From: Sambucus nigra
Taxonomy: Eukaryota; Streptophyta; Magnoliopsida; Dipsacales; Adoxaceae
Direction: 5' to 3'
Assembly (NCBI GenBank): GCA_949130495.1
Contig: OX422207.1
Coordinates: 706,772,456-706,836,455, forward strand
DNA: 64,000 nt
Position 1 is the first letter of the stretch. Each line of letters starts with the position of its first letter. Of the stretch, positions 1 through 11,600 are shown piece by piece. The notes under the pieces are model-generated. The model was not told the DNA's origin, made no database searches, and worked only from the letters and a program-made list of their open reading frames with translations. The position numbers were made by a program, and so were the translations under genes.

Positions 1-2390
1 TAGAGCAAATGATAAATTCCTTCCTTTCTTTAAAGCATTAAGAAAATATTTTGAATGTAATGATGCGTATGATAGAGCCTTTAAACATTTAAAGTCCTAC
101 CTCGGCTCTCTACTCCTATTTTCTAGAGCAGTTCAGGGATAGAAATTGTATCTGCATTTAGCAGTGTTAGAATCATCCATTAGCGTTGCTGTTGTAAGAG
201 AAGAGGATAGAGTTCAAAAACCAATCTACTTTAATAGCAAGGCACTCCAAGGGTCCGAGTAGAGGTACACAAAAATGGAAAATCTCACTTATTCACTGAT
301 CCATGCCTCGAAGAAGATAAAGGACTGATTTCAGGAACATATCATGGTGGTCCTCATAGACTCAACCCTTAGACAGGTCATTCACAAGCCTGAGAAGTCA
401 GGAAGATTGGTGTCTTGGGCAATTGAGTTAAGGGAGTTTGACATCGTTTACAAACCAAGAACAACTATTAAGGGGAAAGACCTAGCTAAATTTGTAGTCG
501 AATTCACCTGGGATGAGGCTTACATTGAAGATGTTGAAGCTACATCTTATGAGGAAGAGAACAAAGTATTTCCTCCCCCAACCGAGGTTGAGACAAGTTT
601 AATAAGAAATAAAGTGTATGAGAATGAGGAGGAACGTTATCTTTTCAAGAATGGAACCCTGGAAGAGGGTATTTTTTTGCCAAATGGTACAGTATGGACC
701 TCTTTCATAATAGATCTTCATGTGAGAATAGAAGCGGGACCGGATCAAAAGTGTTAGCGCCAAATGGGATCGGTATTGAGTATGCATCGAGGTTCAATTT
801 CGAAGCATCCAAAAATGAATCAAGGTATGAAGCCCTCCTACCATGTCTTTCCCTTTCCCAAGCACTGAATGTTTTCCAACTACTTGTTCATAGTGAATCC
901 ATGTTTGTTGTTATTCAAATCTTAGGGGAATACGAGGCTAAAGATAAGAGAATGTAAAAGTACGTGGGAAGGGTTAAGACAACGTTGAAGCATTTTTTTA
1001 AAGTAAAATTGAATAGGATACCTCAGCTGGACAATGGCCTAGATGATGCTCTGGAAAGGTTAGATTCAGCCACCAGAACATAAATTAGAAGAACGATTGT
1101 GATAAAGATTCTCCATTGTCTAACAATCGAGGGATAAGAAAATACTATGGATTTTTGTTTCAATATGAGTATGGGAGCCTCCTGGATAGATCCCATCATC
1201 CGCTACATCAAAGATGGGGAGATACCTAAGTCCAAAGTCGGGGAAAAGAAATTAAGGTATAAAGTAGCCAAGTTCTCCCTCACAGGAGACATCTTATATA
1301 AGAAGTGGTTCTTTCTTCCTCTACTCAGATGTGTCCACCCATCTAAGGTAGAATATATCTTAAAAGACGTGGATGAAGGGTCATATTCCATCCATATTGG
1401 AGGAAAGTTGCTGGATAAGAGGATCCTCACCCAAGGATATTAGTGGCCGAAGTTAGCCAGGGACATCAAGAAGTGCGACAAGTGCCTGAGGATTTGCCAC
1501 CATACCCCATCAACCTCATCAGCCTCTTACTTCCATTACATCTCCTTGGAATTTTGTGGTCTGGGGGATTGACCTAGTAGGAACACTGCCAGGAGCAATG
1601 AACAATTATTATTACTTAGTTGTGGCGATCAATTACTTTTCAAAGTGGGTAGAGGCCAAGCCGATTATAACTATCACAGAGAATAAGGCCTTACGATTTA
1701 TCTGGAAAAACATCATCTGTTGGTATGGCCTACCTAATACCTCGATTTCGGATAATGGGACATAATTTAAGGACATCTCCCTAGAGAAATATTAGGAATG
1801 AGTTGGCATTAAGAAGTTTTTCTCCACTCCTGGATGACCTAAGGCTAATGGGAAGACAAAAGTAACGAATATATCAATCCTTGATGGAATCAAGAAGAGA
1901 TTGGAAAATTCCAAAATGAGGTGGATTGAGGAGGTATGTGTTGTCCTATTGGCTTACAGGACGACGTAGAGGAGTCCTACTAGGGAAACTTTATTTATAT
2001 TGGCTTATGGATTAGAGGCGGTAGTGCCGACAGAGGCAGGTCTCCATACCCAGTGTTCAGACCTATGACCTAAAAGAGAACATTGCTGAACAAATACTTG
2101 ATTTGGACCTCATGGAAGAAAGGAGAGAAGATGTTGAGGTTAGGCAAGCTACCTATCCTCGGAGGGCAATGAAGTTCTACAATAAGAGAGTAAAGGCACT
2201 CCAACTAAAGGTAGGAAACCTAGTATTAAAGAAGATATGGCAGAAGCCTAACAAGATTTATACGAATTGGCATGGTCTATACAGAGTGGTTGAAGAGGTG
2301 GTCCCGAGGATGTATCAATTAGAGAATCTGGAAGGAGAGACATTCTCCAACCCGTAGAACGCTGACCACCTCAAAAAGTATTACCAGTAA
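1..2390 (+). pseudogene. Tat-lineage Ty3/gypsy pol remnant (copy 1): RNase H, second RNase H, integrase
   Basis: This is the 3' half of a retrotransposon polyprotein gene that would reverse-transcribe and integrate the element; its start lies outside the window. Reading frames 344-757, 694-957, 1147-1443, 1556-1765 and 2103-2357 align in order with the complete pol at 22402-26211. About 60-520 is the connection/native RNase H, 690-1080 the second archaeal-like RNase H, 1150-1500 the integrase zinc region, and 1550-1780 the integrase core with WGIDLVG and SDNGT. The C terminus is KKYYQ followed by taa at 2388-2390, as in the intact copy. Many stops (for example cagggatag near 140) and frameshifts make it non-functional. 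Similarity is clear in protein but weak in DNA, so this is an older subfamily. Confidence 0.88.
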
Positions 2391-2639
2391 GATTTCAAAT
2401 TTGCTAGATTCTTTTACTTCCATCATAATACATGTATATGAGGTTCAGATAATGAATGAAATTTGAACGAAATTCAATACAAATCTCAAGTTCTCTCTCA
2501 TACTTTGTATATTTTTTTATATTTATTTGCTTATATAAACTCATCTTAAGCTATAAAACATCATTCGTGTTGAAGTAGCTTTAAGTTTCTCTCGATGATG
2601 TGATAGTCCAAATGGGTTCGACCACATCCATAGACTGCC

Positions 2640-3300
2640 AACAACATCACGAGTGACTCATTATTAAACATCATTAACTTGGTGGTTATTCTCTCTAGGT
2701 CAAGACGACAGTGAATGGACGAGATGACACGCATCCATACATTCTCAAAATGATGAGAGGGGACTTATGAATAAACACCATACTTTGGTGGATTCAAAAT
2801 TAAAAATCAGTTAGTTGTGGTTCATTTATTAAACGTCATTAACTTAGTGGTTATATTCTATCGGTAGAGACGACACTACATGGACGAGACGACACTCATC
2901 CATACACTTTTAAAATGACGGGAGGAGACTTGTGATTAAACACCATAATTTGGTGGATTCATCTTTAAAAATCACTTAGTTGTGGTTCATTTATTAAACA
3001 TCATTAACTTTGTGGTTTTACTCTTTTGACCGAGATGACAGTGCACGGACGAGATGCCACTCATCCATAAAATCTCTAAACTATAAGAGGGGACCTGTGA
3101 TTAAACACCATAATTTGGTGGATTCAAATTTAAAAACAACTTGGTTATGGTTCATTTATTAAACATCATTAACTTGGTGGTTATACTCTCTCTCCTGAGT
3201 CGACAGTGTATGGACGAGACAACAATCATCCATACACTCCCAAAATGAGGATAGGGGACTTGTGTTTAAACACCATAATTTAGTGGATTCAAATTATGAT
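2640..3300. repeat. Tandem array, about 165 bp x 4, between copy 1 pol and antisense gene
   Basis: The phrase aaacatcattaacttggtgg or a close variant recurs near 2666, 2831, 2996 and 3161, a period of about 165 bp. Each unit also carries a second related phrase with a short dyad, caccataatttggtg. The array lies between the pol stop at 2390 and the C-terminal end of the antisense gene at 3524, the same place as the arrays in the other Tat copies. The stretch 2391-2639 holds no gene that I can see. Confidence 0.85.
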
Positions 3301-3523
3301 TCATAATCCTTAGACACATTTAGTTGGGGAAAGTAGAGACAACGTTTGTGTCAATTCAAATAATTCTACTAAGGAAAAGACCAGGGAAAGCACGACACAA
3401 AGAATGATATAAACAAAAATGTCATTCGCTACAAAAAAGATTACATATGTTCAGTACAAGAAAAAAGTACAAAGCCATAAAAGGTGAATTGTCATAACAA
3501 AGATAAAAAAAAGTTACAAGAGA

Positions 3524-6500
3524 TCAAGACGGTGAACTCCCATCACCACCTGCCTGAGTTGCCCCGTCAACCCCAACATTAGTAGTCTCAACCCCATTAT
3601 CATTAAGGCCCAATTCAGATGCATTTTAATTGGTCTCTATGACCTCAATAGGGTTGGTCTCCACAAGGTCAACAGGGTTTTCTTCCTTGACTAGGGTAGT
3701 TTCAAGGAGGGGATCGTTGAAGTTGATAAGTAACCCAAAGTGTTAAAATAATACCTTAAATAGACGGTTTTTAATTTTTAATTCTTGGTAAAATTGGACT
3801 TATGTTGGTATTTATTTGTTTTGTAGGTCAATATGCAGTTGCGGTGTCAAACAAGCTTAATTCGAGTCAATTGCTATGAATAAGTGGTCAAGTACATCAA
3901 ATATGGAAAATGCGCAATTTATTGAGTGAATTCCCCTATCCCATATCAAATTCGAGCCTAAACTTAGCACAAACCAACCCCGAACCCCGTGTGTGTTTCA
4001 TTCGTACCTTTTTATATTTTTAGTTTGAGTCATTTTATTTTTAGGATTTATTTTAGATTTATTTAGAATTTTTTAGGATATATTTGCTATTTCTTTTTAC
4101 TTAGTGTAGTGTCATTTTGATTTTCATTTTTAATAGTTTTTAATTGTAGACTTTATTTTTAGTTTTGCTAGATTTTATTTTTTTAAGACTTTAGGTTTTA
4201 TTTTTATTTTTATTTGATTTGATTTGTAGTTTTTATTTTTATTAATTGAGTTTTATTTTATAGGAATCTAATAAATTTAATTTTATTTGTTTATAGATTT
4301 TATACTTTTAGGATTTTTAGGAATTAATTGTAGTTTTTAGTGTTGTTTTATTTTGATTTTGATTTTAATTAGTTTTTAGTCTTATTTTATGAGGATTAGT
4401 TTTTTTAGGAATTCATGCATTTTTAGTTTTATTAGATTTTACATTTTCTTTTTTAGGATTTTAGTTTTAGTTTTAATAGATTTTTATTTTTATATTTTAT
4501 TTCTTTTTAGTTTCATTTTTATTGAGTCTTTATTTTATTTTTAGAGTAAGATTTTATTTTTAGATTTTTAGTTTTATTATTTTTATTATTATTTTTTTTT
4601 CAAATTAAACACACATAGCCTAAACCCATACACTTATCACACACAATTAACACAACTCACACACACCCTACCTACATACACAACAATACACCATAAACAA
4701 AAACCTCACCCTCACATTACCACCCTACACCCTAACACACACTAACCCCTCCATCTCCATCTTCAACCTCCAACACCCATGATTCTCTCTCCTCCATTAC
4801 CACCAAACCTTTAACCACTCATCTCCTCCATTTCCATAGCCACAACATAAAAACCCACATTCTCATTATCTTTCCTCATCTTCCATAGCCAAAAATTAAC
4901 CCAACAACCTCATTACCCATTTAAACCCATAAACCCATTACCAATTTCAACCTAGCACACAACCAAACCCGCGGTCAACACCACTAGCAACCCAGTCGCT
5001 GCCCACCCGCGATACCCATCTCGACCTAAAACCTTACCCGCTGCCACACCTCCATAACAGAACCAAATCTGGAAGAATCTCCAACCCGAACCCGTGTCCC
5101 TTTTAAAACCCAATTCTGCCCAACACTAAAATCGTGTACCTGCATAAACCAAACCAAAACCAAACAAAACAAAAAAAATACACCTGCCATTATCTCCACC
5201 AAAATAAGGGAAAAAAGTCACTTTGGCAACCAAATCAAAAACACACTCCCCAAAATCAGGGATTAAAGCCACCGGCCATGAATAAAAAAATGAAAATCAT
5301 GGACTATAAAGAACAAGAAGAGAACCTCATTACAAAAAGGTTTTAATTTTTCGTTTTAAACATGAGATAGTTTTTGCTCCAATACTCTATGGAGAGTGTT
5401 TGTATTTTTAACAAATAACTGAATATAGGGTGTTGTGGGATAAATTATTTCACATGAATGAATTTTTATGTATCAATTTTTAATGGGATGGTTTGTATTT
5501 TTAGCAAATAATTTTCATTATTTAATAGTGCATTGAGAGTTCATTTGGATTGAGAAATACTTAGATGCAAATCTTTGTTGGGGTTGTTTATATTTTTAGC
5601 AAATTTAATTCAAACTTTGATGAGTATTTGAGAGTGCACCCATTTATACATATTATAGATAATCTTATCTTTTTCTTTTTAGTATTTAATTTTTTCTCTC
5701 TCTTTGAGATTGTTACTTTTTGAAAAAAAATTGTAAATTTTTTTTTAGTTAGATTTTTATATTTCATTAATTTATTTTCTATGTTTTCTTTTAGTTAGTT
5801 AGTTTAGAATAACTTTAATATTCTTCTTGAACTCATAGTATATCAATCCATTTTAATTTAAACAAAAAAAATATTTATCTCATTTGCGTATTCTTCTTAG
5901 TTAGTTTACTTTAAAAAAAATCATAACACTTTGTTAAATAAAAATTCTTTTAAAAAGTAAAAATACCAAAAACAAATAATAACATGAAAATGATTTTACA
6001 ATTATCTTCACAAGTTGAGTTCTTCACACATGAAAGGTGGATTGATACCCTTACTTATCCTATGCATAATTTTTTTTTGTGTTTGTAGGTTGAAGGAATT
6101 TTGATTGGATAGGATTTGCAACAACGACTAAACGACACATATATCACTTAGAGATAAATTTCTCTTCATATCAGAAGTCAAGGCCTAAGAAGTCATCAAG
6201 TGATAGAGTTTCGACCTCAGTATGCTTTAAAATAACCCATTAGCCAGCAGTGTTGATGCCCCGTTCGAGGTATTTGAAGGCATAACCTTTAAACTCACAA
6301 GATTCTTTGAAGTCGGCTATGGCTTGCGCCTTAGACTTGTCCAAGGTACCTCCAACTGCATCATCAATTTTATCCTGCTTACTCTCGTCTAGGGTCTTTA
6401 GAGTGTTGGCATGCTCAGTCTTCAGGTTGGTGACCTGATTTGTCACCTCCTGCAGGGCTGACTTTACCCTCTGACGCTCTTCCCTCAAACTATTATCCAT

Positions 6501-7760
6501 AATTACAACGTCTCTCCCCTTTTAAATTAAGGGCAGCCTATTATTGATCTAGTCTCCCATACGGTGAAGAGAGAACGCACTTTTGAAAATAGAAGGGAGA
6601 CAAGTCAGTACGAGACATTAATAAGGAAGAGACTACATGCAAGATGTTTTTGAAAAGTATATGAAAAACCATATGCATAGCAAATTCAGTCAGCAGAGAG
6701 ATATCCATTGCCTAGAGGAAATTCGTGTCGGCCTTAGATATGATAGAGCCAATATCATCTATGGCTTTACTGGAGCATCGTCAGTCGATATCAGAATTGC
6801 CTAGTCAAAATGATCCTCCATCGAGGGATGAGTGGTGATAGTGTCATTGGCTCAGCCTTTTCTTTTCTTCCCAGCATCGTCATCTCTGATGGGACCCCCT
6901 GTATTGGACTTTTTGGTCTGAGCAACAAGGGTTCAGTCTTTCTATGCTTATTGACGAGCTTGCTAAAAAAGATAGGGGACACCATGTTCCAAAACTCGTC
7001 TAATATACCTTTTGGACGATCTGCAAAAGGTAAACCTCAGAGTTAATTATGGGCAATTACAAAGTATGAGATAATAGTTAGCAAGGATAATTACTTACGT
7101 AGCTCGGCTAGGGGGTCAACCCCCAGACTTGTCTGAGCCAAATAATACGGAGTCATTAAATTATCAAACTTCACAAGAGGACCATTTTCACCTTATTTAC
7201 GAATCTTTTTAACCTTTTCAAAGGCCTTAGTGTTCAATCCCCTATTATGTTTAGACGATGCAGAGACTTTGGCCCACCTTAGAGGGGTCCTAGGATCAGA
7301 GGTCCCACAGATTTGGTTAGGAGAAAATTTCCAAGATTCGGAGATGAAGAAGTAGAGGGGTTTTTAACTGTTGTTTGAAGTTTAGGTGACCATCAAGACC
7401 TTCTTCTCGAACTTCCTAGCTATGAGATGATAGTAATGATGTTGAGTCTTAGAAAATGAAGGTGTATAGAAGGCAATGAATGTATTAATTAAAGGGTCGG
7501 TTCGATGGACAACCTTTCAAAGGGCAATGAAGACAAGGATAACCCTCCGTGCATTCGGAGAATACCGAGAGGGGGCAACTCTTAGATGATCCAGAATAGC
7601 TTGAATCGTAGGATGAATAGGTAGGTGAAAGACAACCTTAACCATCTGTTCATAAATACAGACTTGACCCTCTCGACTACGGAAGGCTCTCTCGTCCTTA
7701 AGAGTCTTTCTCGTGGAAATATAAGAATCTATGTTATAGATATGTCTCTTGACCAAAATT
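3524..7760 (-). pseudogene. Antisense gene of Tat copy 1, broken and interrupted
   Basis: Runs opposite to the pol of its own element. Reading on the minus strand: 7760-7517 encodes the conserved block with YEQM and LPIHPTIQAIL (putative gypsy-type transposon domain); 6985-6791 matches the lysine-rich second exon; 6500-6240 matches the coiled-coil third exon and the conserved FKYLERGI motif; 3740-3524 encodes the acidic tail ending in SSPS before a TGA at 3524-3526. The 2.4 kb stretch at about 3741-6139 separates the last two parts and is an insertion. The N-terminal part is deleted: homology jumps at about 7760 into the 5' flank near the PPT. Several stops are present. The function of this family is not known; it is an accessory protein of Tat-type elements. 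Confidence 0.75.
3741..6139. mobile_element. Unidentified 2.4 kb insertion in the copy 1 antisense gene, LTR-like
   Basis: The insertion is inferred because it splits exon 3 of the antisense gene. It starts with tgttaaaataatacc near 3741 and ends near cgacaca at 6139, suggesting TG...CA ends of a solo LTR, but I find no convincing 5-bp target duplication, so both borders are approximate. No coding region is recognisable; the 70-codon frame at 5134 is low-complexity. Composition is striking: 4020-4600 is T-rich on the + strand, 4600-5300 is A/C-rich, and 5340-5640 contains a roughly 90-bp imperfect repeat around gtttgtatttttagcaaat. Family unresolved. Confidence 0.45.
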
Positions 7761-7943
7761 GTGCAGGCACAAATCCTAAGGCCCATCATTGCCTTGGGAG
7801 CCCAAAAGGAAATCAACATCATTGCACTTGATAGGCACGCTACCCACTTCAGAAGTTGACACATATCAAAGAAATGTTGGTGCACAAGAAAAATACAGCC
7901 TCAAACATACGTACCCCTTAGTCACCTATTCACATAGGTAACT

Positions 7944-7959
7944 AAGGGCTAGGGGTGAT
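7944..7959 (+). other. Polypurine tract of Tat copy 1
   Basis: aagggctaggggtgat directly abuts the LTR start at 7960. The same tract precedes the LTRs at 32367 and 47566, and a variant lies at the inner edge of the minus-strand element's 3' LTR. It would prime plus-strand DNA synthesis. Confidence 0.8.
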
Positions 7960-8710
7960 TGATATTCCCAAAGTGCACCTACCAGATTAGGGACATTAAC
8001 CTCGGCCTGGATGACGGTCGAGGAACCAATAGATCAGTATTACCCACCAGCGTTGTCGTCCTTCAACAGGTCGGCCATAGCCGATGCTGTAAGCACCATC
8101 ATGATTGGGCATCAGTCGAGGTCTATATGACTCACGGGGTCATTTATCCATTAGGTCATCCACAGCCGACATCACATCTTCCTCATACATCAACCTCGAT
8201 TGGGTATCAGCCAAGGCTAGCAAGGACTCATGGGTTCAACCACCCTTCAATATTAGTGTCGGCCCCAGCCGACGTTGCAAGCACCATGCGGAAATCAGCA
8301 AAGCCACTTAGGTTCAGTGAACAATTACATCATCGGCTTTAGCCAACGTAACGAGTTTCACCTAGAATTAGTAACCTTGCAAACTCAACATCAAGTTTCA
8401 AGCCGACATCGGCCCTGGCCGACGTTCCATATATCTAACCTCGGCTGTCATCCCAACCAAGGTCAACATATAACTCCCAGCCAAGGCGGGGGTCGTACCT
8501 CACCAAACTCATACTCAGTCAGGCCAAGGTTTCTACCAAGCAAAGACAACCGAGCTTCTACGTGTATATGTATGGCTTGAAGAACGTGGACAAATGTGTT
8601 ATAATTGAATCATTCTCTCTACATGGGGGAATATTGAGGTCATCGTTACTTAGTTGAGATCATCCAGGTGTCATCCTTACACTGGCTGGATCTCCATGCA
8701 CATGCACATA

Positions 8711-9318
8711 GCATGCTTGGGGGGTACATTACACTCCCAGGCACTATATATTGAGGTCTTCCTCAACATTAAAAAGGATTGAGAATTACAATCCTAGCTG
8801 AAACTCTATTAAATTACACAGTAGAGAGAGAGAGAGATTGAGAGATTCTATCCATGGTCGTTAGTGCCTTATTTTAGTGATCTTACTCACTCACTTGCAC
8901 AGTGGACGTATGCCTAATTGGCTGAACCACTTATATATTGGTGTGCATCCTCTTCTCCTCATCTCAATCTCTTATATTTAGCATATACTTGTGCTGCTAT
9001 TGTTATCACTAGCATGCTTGGGGGGGGGGGGTACATTACATTCCCCAGGCACTATATATTGAGGTCTTCCTCAACATTAAAAAGGATTGAGAATTACATT
9101 CCTAGATGAAACTCTATTAAATTACACAGTAGAGAGGGAAAGATTGAGAGATTCTATCCATGGTCGTTAGTGCCTTATTTTAGTGACCTTACTCACTCAC
9201 TTGCAAAGTGGACGTATGCCTAATTGGTTGAACCACTTATATATTGGTGTTCATCCTCTTCTCCTCATCTCAATCTCTTATATTTAACATATACTTGTGC
9301 TACCATTGTTATCACTAG
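8711..9318. repeat. 301-bp tandem duplication inside the LTR
   Basis: 8711-9011 and 9012-about 9318 are two copies, both beginning gcatgcttgggg and both containing the TATA-like box and the transcribed leader. They differ at roughly a dozen positions, plus a run of 12 G in the second copy. The LTR at 32367-33467 has a single copy, so the duplication arose on this side only. It doubles the core promoter. Confidence 0.9.
8744..8751 (+). promoter_or_regulatory. TATA-like box of the Tat LTR
   Basis: ctatatat lies about 30 bp after a G-run/C-run pair, in the same position as the TATA-like boxes of the other Tat LTRs (33152, 48108, and minus strand 28841-28850). The duplicated LTR segment has a second copy at 9052-9059. 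Confidence 0.5.
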
Positions 9319-9369
9319 TTTGAACTTACAAACACATTAACTTTGGTGCTATTTCTAGCATTATCATTT

Positions 9370-9387
9370 TGGCACCTTCTGTGGGAA
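9370..9387 (+). other. Primer-binding site of Tat copy 2 (degenerate)
   Basis: tggcaccttctgtgggaa lies 3 bases after the LTR end. The intact element has tggcgccgtctgtgggaa in the same place; its first nine bases match the 3' end of plant tRNA-Asp. Two substitutions mark decay. Confidence 0.75.
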
Positions 9388-9537
9388 TGAGAATCTATCT
9401 CTTCCTCTTTTTATGCTTAACCTCACCGGAGACTCTGGTGGTGAACAAGGCCACCCCCTTGCATGGAGATGTTTCACCATTGAAAGAGGTCCTTTAAGGT
9501 ATTAAGCTCATCTTCACAAGGTCTTTAGTTTTAACAT

Positions 9538-11600
9538 ATGGCACCAGAGTTATGACCACCTCCTCCATAATCTGGTGTTGGAGGACCTAGTTCCATCCAG
9601 GCACCACCCCAGTCCGAAATGGCTGCGACATAACAAGCAATGAAGGAGCAATTTGTACAACTAAGCTAAAATATGATGTGGCCACCTGGGGCTCACCGGA
9701 GATGATTACTCTGGCAGCTATTTAACCCTATCCTGAAGCCATTGGACCACCCCAGGCTCCGCAAAAAGACCAACCAACCCTTCAACGGAGAAGGGACATT
9801 GCCGACCCCAGGCGTTTACGTTTGGGGAGGCAATGAAACCCTTTACCTGAGGATAGGTATGACAATATGGAGGCAGAGGATGCTCCAGAAGACTGCTGGG
9901 AACCGTATGAGGTTTCCAATAACACGATACATCCTATCCAGCAAAGCCGAGGTTGTGGGGGAAGAAGAGATGGTGGTGCCCAACAAAGAGGATAAACTTT
10001 TGATTGCTTGAGCAGAGGGTCGACCTTTGAAAGGATCGACCCAGTAAATGACCTGAGGCAGAGGTTATCCAGGTCGAGAAGTGTAGTAAGCTCGCAAAGG
10101 GAAGATGGGGAACATCGTCCTCATCATGGTTGACCCCAGCAAGGCCGGGATAGGGATTAAGAAGAAGTCAATAGCCGATGTTGTGCAGCGGATGGGAACC
10201 CTCAATCCACCCCTTGGAGGTGGATAGGGACAACCTCGGCCAGGCCGACGTTGCAAGACCATGGAATGACTCCATCCAACGCCTGGAAGAGAAGATAAGG
10301 AACATCATCAAAAGTCGAGACCCATTGCAAAGAGGGTTCTCAAAGGGTTCGACATTCGTAGCAAGGATAGTGAACTTCCCAACCCCTACCAAGTTCAAGC
10401 CACCAATGGTGCCTCCCAAGTATGATGGTAGTACCAACCCTGTGAATCATATTGAGATGTACCAGTCTGCAATAGATATTTACTCAATCCCGAATGAGAT
10501 GAAGTGTCGAGCCTTCTCTGCGACTCAGACGGGAGTTGCACACATCTGGTTCACCTATCTTCCGAAGAACTCTATCGAGAACTTTAAGGGCTTGGCTGAA
10601 AGATTCAGTCACAATTTTTTATTTTGGGTAAGACCTCAAAAGAAGACCACTCATCTGTTGTACGTCAAACAAGGCAAGAACGAGAGCCTAAGATACTACA
10701 TTGCTAGATTTAACAAAGAAAAATTGGAGGTTGAAGAATATAAAGAGAATATAGCAATGACCGCCCTCATAGGAGGACTCCAAAAAGGGAAGTTATTATG
10801 GAAGCTTACGGAAGACCCTCCCAAGTCCATGGCAGAGCTATTGGCAACCGTAGGAAAGGTCATGAATGCTGAAGAGGCTATGGACGCAAAGTATGAGGAT
10901 GAGAGGGGAAGTGGTAGCAGGAAGTTCCAAAGAAAGAAAGACCGAAAAAAAGGTTGCCGATGATAAGTTCGCACACTATACTCCTCTAAGTGTGAGCTGC
11001 GAACACATCCTCAACGAGATCAAGAATGATCGGTCCCTGAGATGGCCAAAAAAGCTAAAGTCTCCTTCACATAAGAGGAATAGTAACATATGGTGTGAAT
11101 TCCACCAAGACCACGGCCATGTAACATATGAGTGCTTCGCCTTGAAGGAAAAAATTGAGTAGATGTTGAAGTCCGGAAAGCTGAGGAAATACGTCGATGG
11201 AAAATCTCCCAAGGGGGGAAGAGAAGACCTTAAGAAAAAGAGAAATTACAGATGTCGATATGATCCCCCGGCGAGAAGAGACGATGACTCAGATGGTGAT
11301 GATGAGGACGATCCAGACCTCCCACCGAAAGATGATAATGCCCCTGTGAAATGGTTGGTATGATCTTCTTCGGGATTAACACCATATGTAGGGGACTAGC
11401 AGGAGGTGGCTTCAAAGTAGCGAATTGTAAATCTCATGTGGCAGAGGCTAAATCAGTGACCAAAGTAGAGGTTATGAATATGACGTCTTCAGAGACTAAG
11501 CAAAAGATAAAGAAGGTAGGCATGGATAGCCTTATAGTTGGATTCTCCTGAATTGACTTCAAAGGTATCATAGCTCCGCATGATGACCCTTTGGTAATTT
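9538..11600 (+). pseudogene. Tat copy 2 gag, broken
   Basis: Would encode the structural (capsid and nucleocapsid) polyprotein. The start MAPEL at 9538 matches MAPEM of the intact gag. Frames 10178-10963, 10866-11162, 11163-11363 and 11351-11551 align in order with the intact protein: the RPWNDSIQRLE block, the capsid-like core (PPKYDGSTNP, HLLYVKQGKNESLR), the zinc-binding motif WCEFHQDHGHVTYEC and an acidic segment. Stops in the first 200 codons and several frameshifts make it non-functional. It follows the LTR and primer-binding site directly and leads into pol. Confidence 0.88.

Larger units (their letters stand above)
7960..9366 (+). mobile_element. Tat LTR shared by copies 1 and 2
   Basis: Starts tgatattccc after a polypurine tract and ends agcattatca just before a primer-binding site, so it is at once the 3' LTR of copy 1 and the 5' LTR of copy 2. 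It aligns over its length with the LTR at 32367-33467 but is about 300 bp longer because of an internal duplication. It carries TATA-like boxes at 8744-8751 and 9052-9059. No gene lies inside; the small frames at 7959-8580 are chance frames in repetitive U3 sequence. Sharing one LTR between two internal regions suggests recombination between LTRs. Confidence 0.85.
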
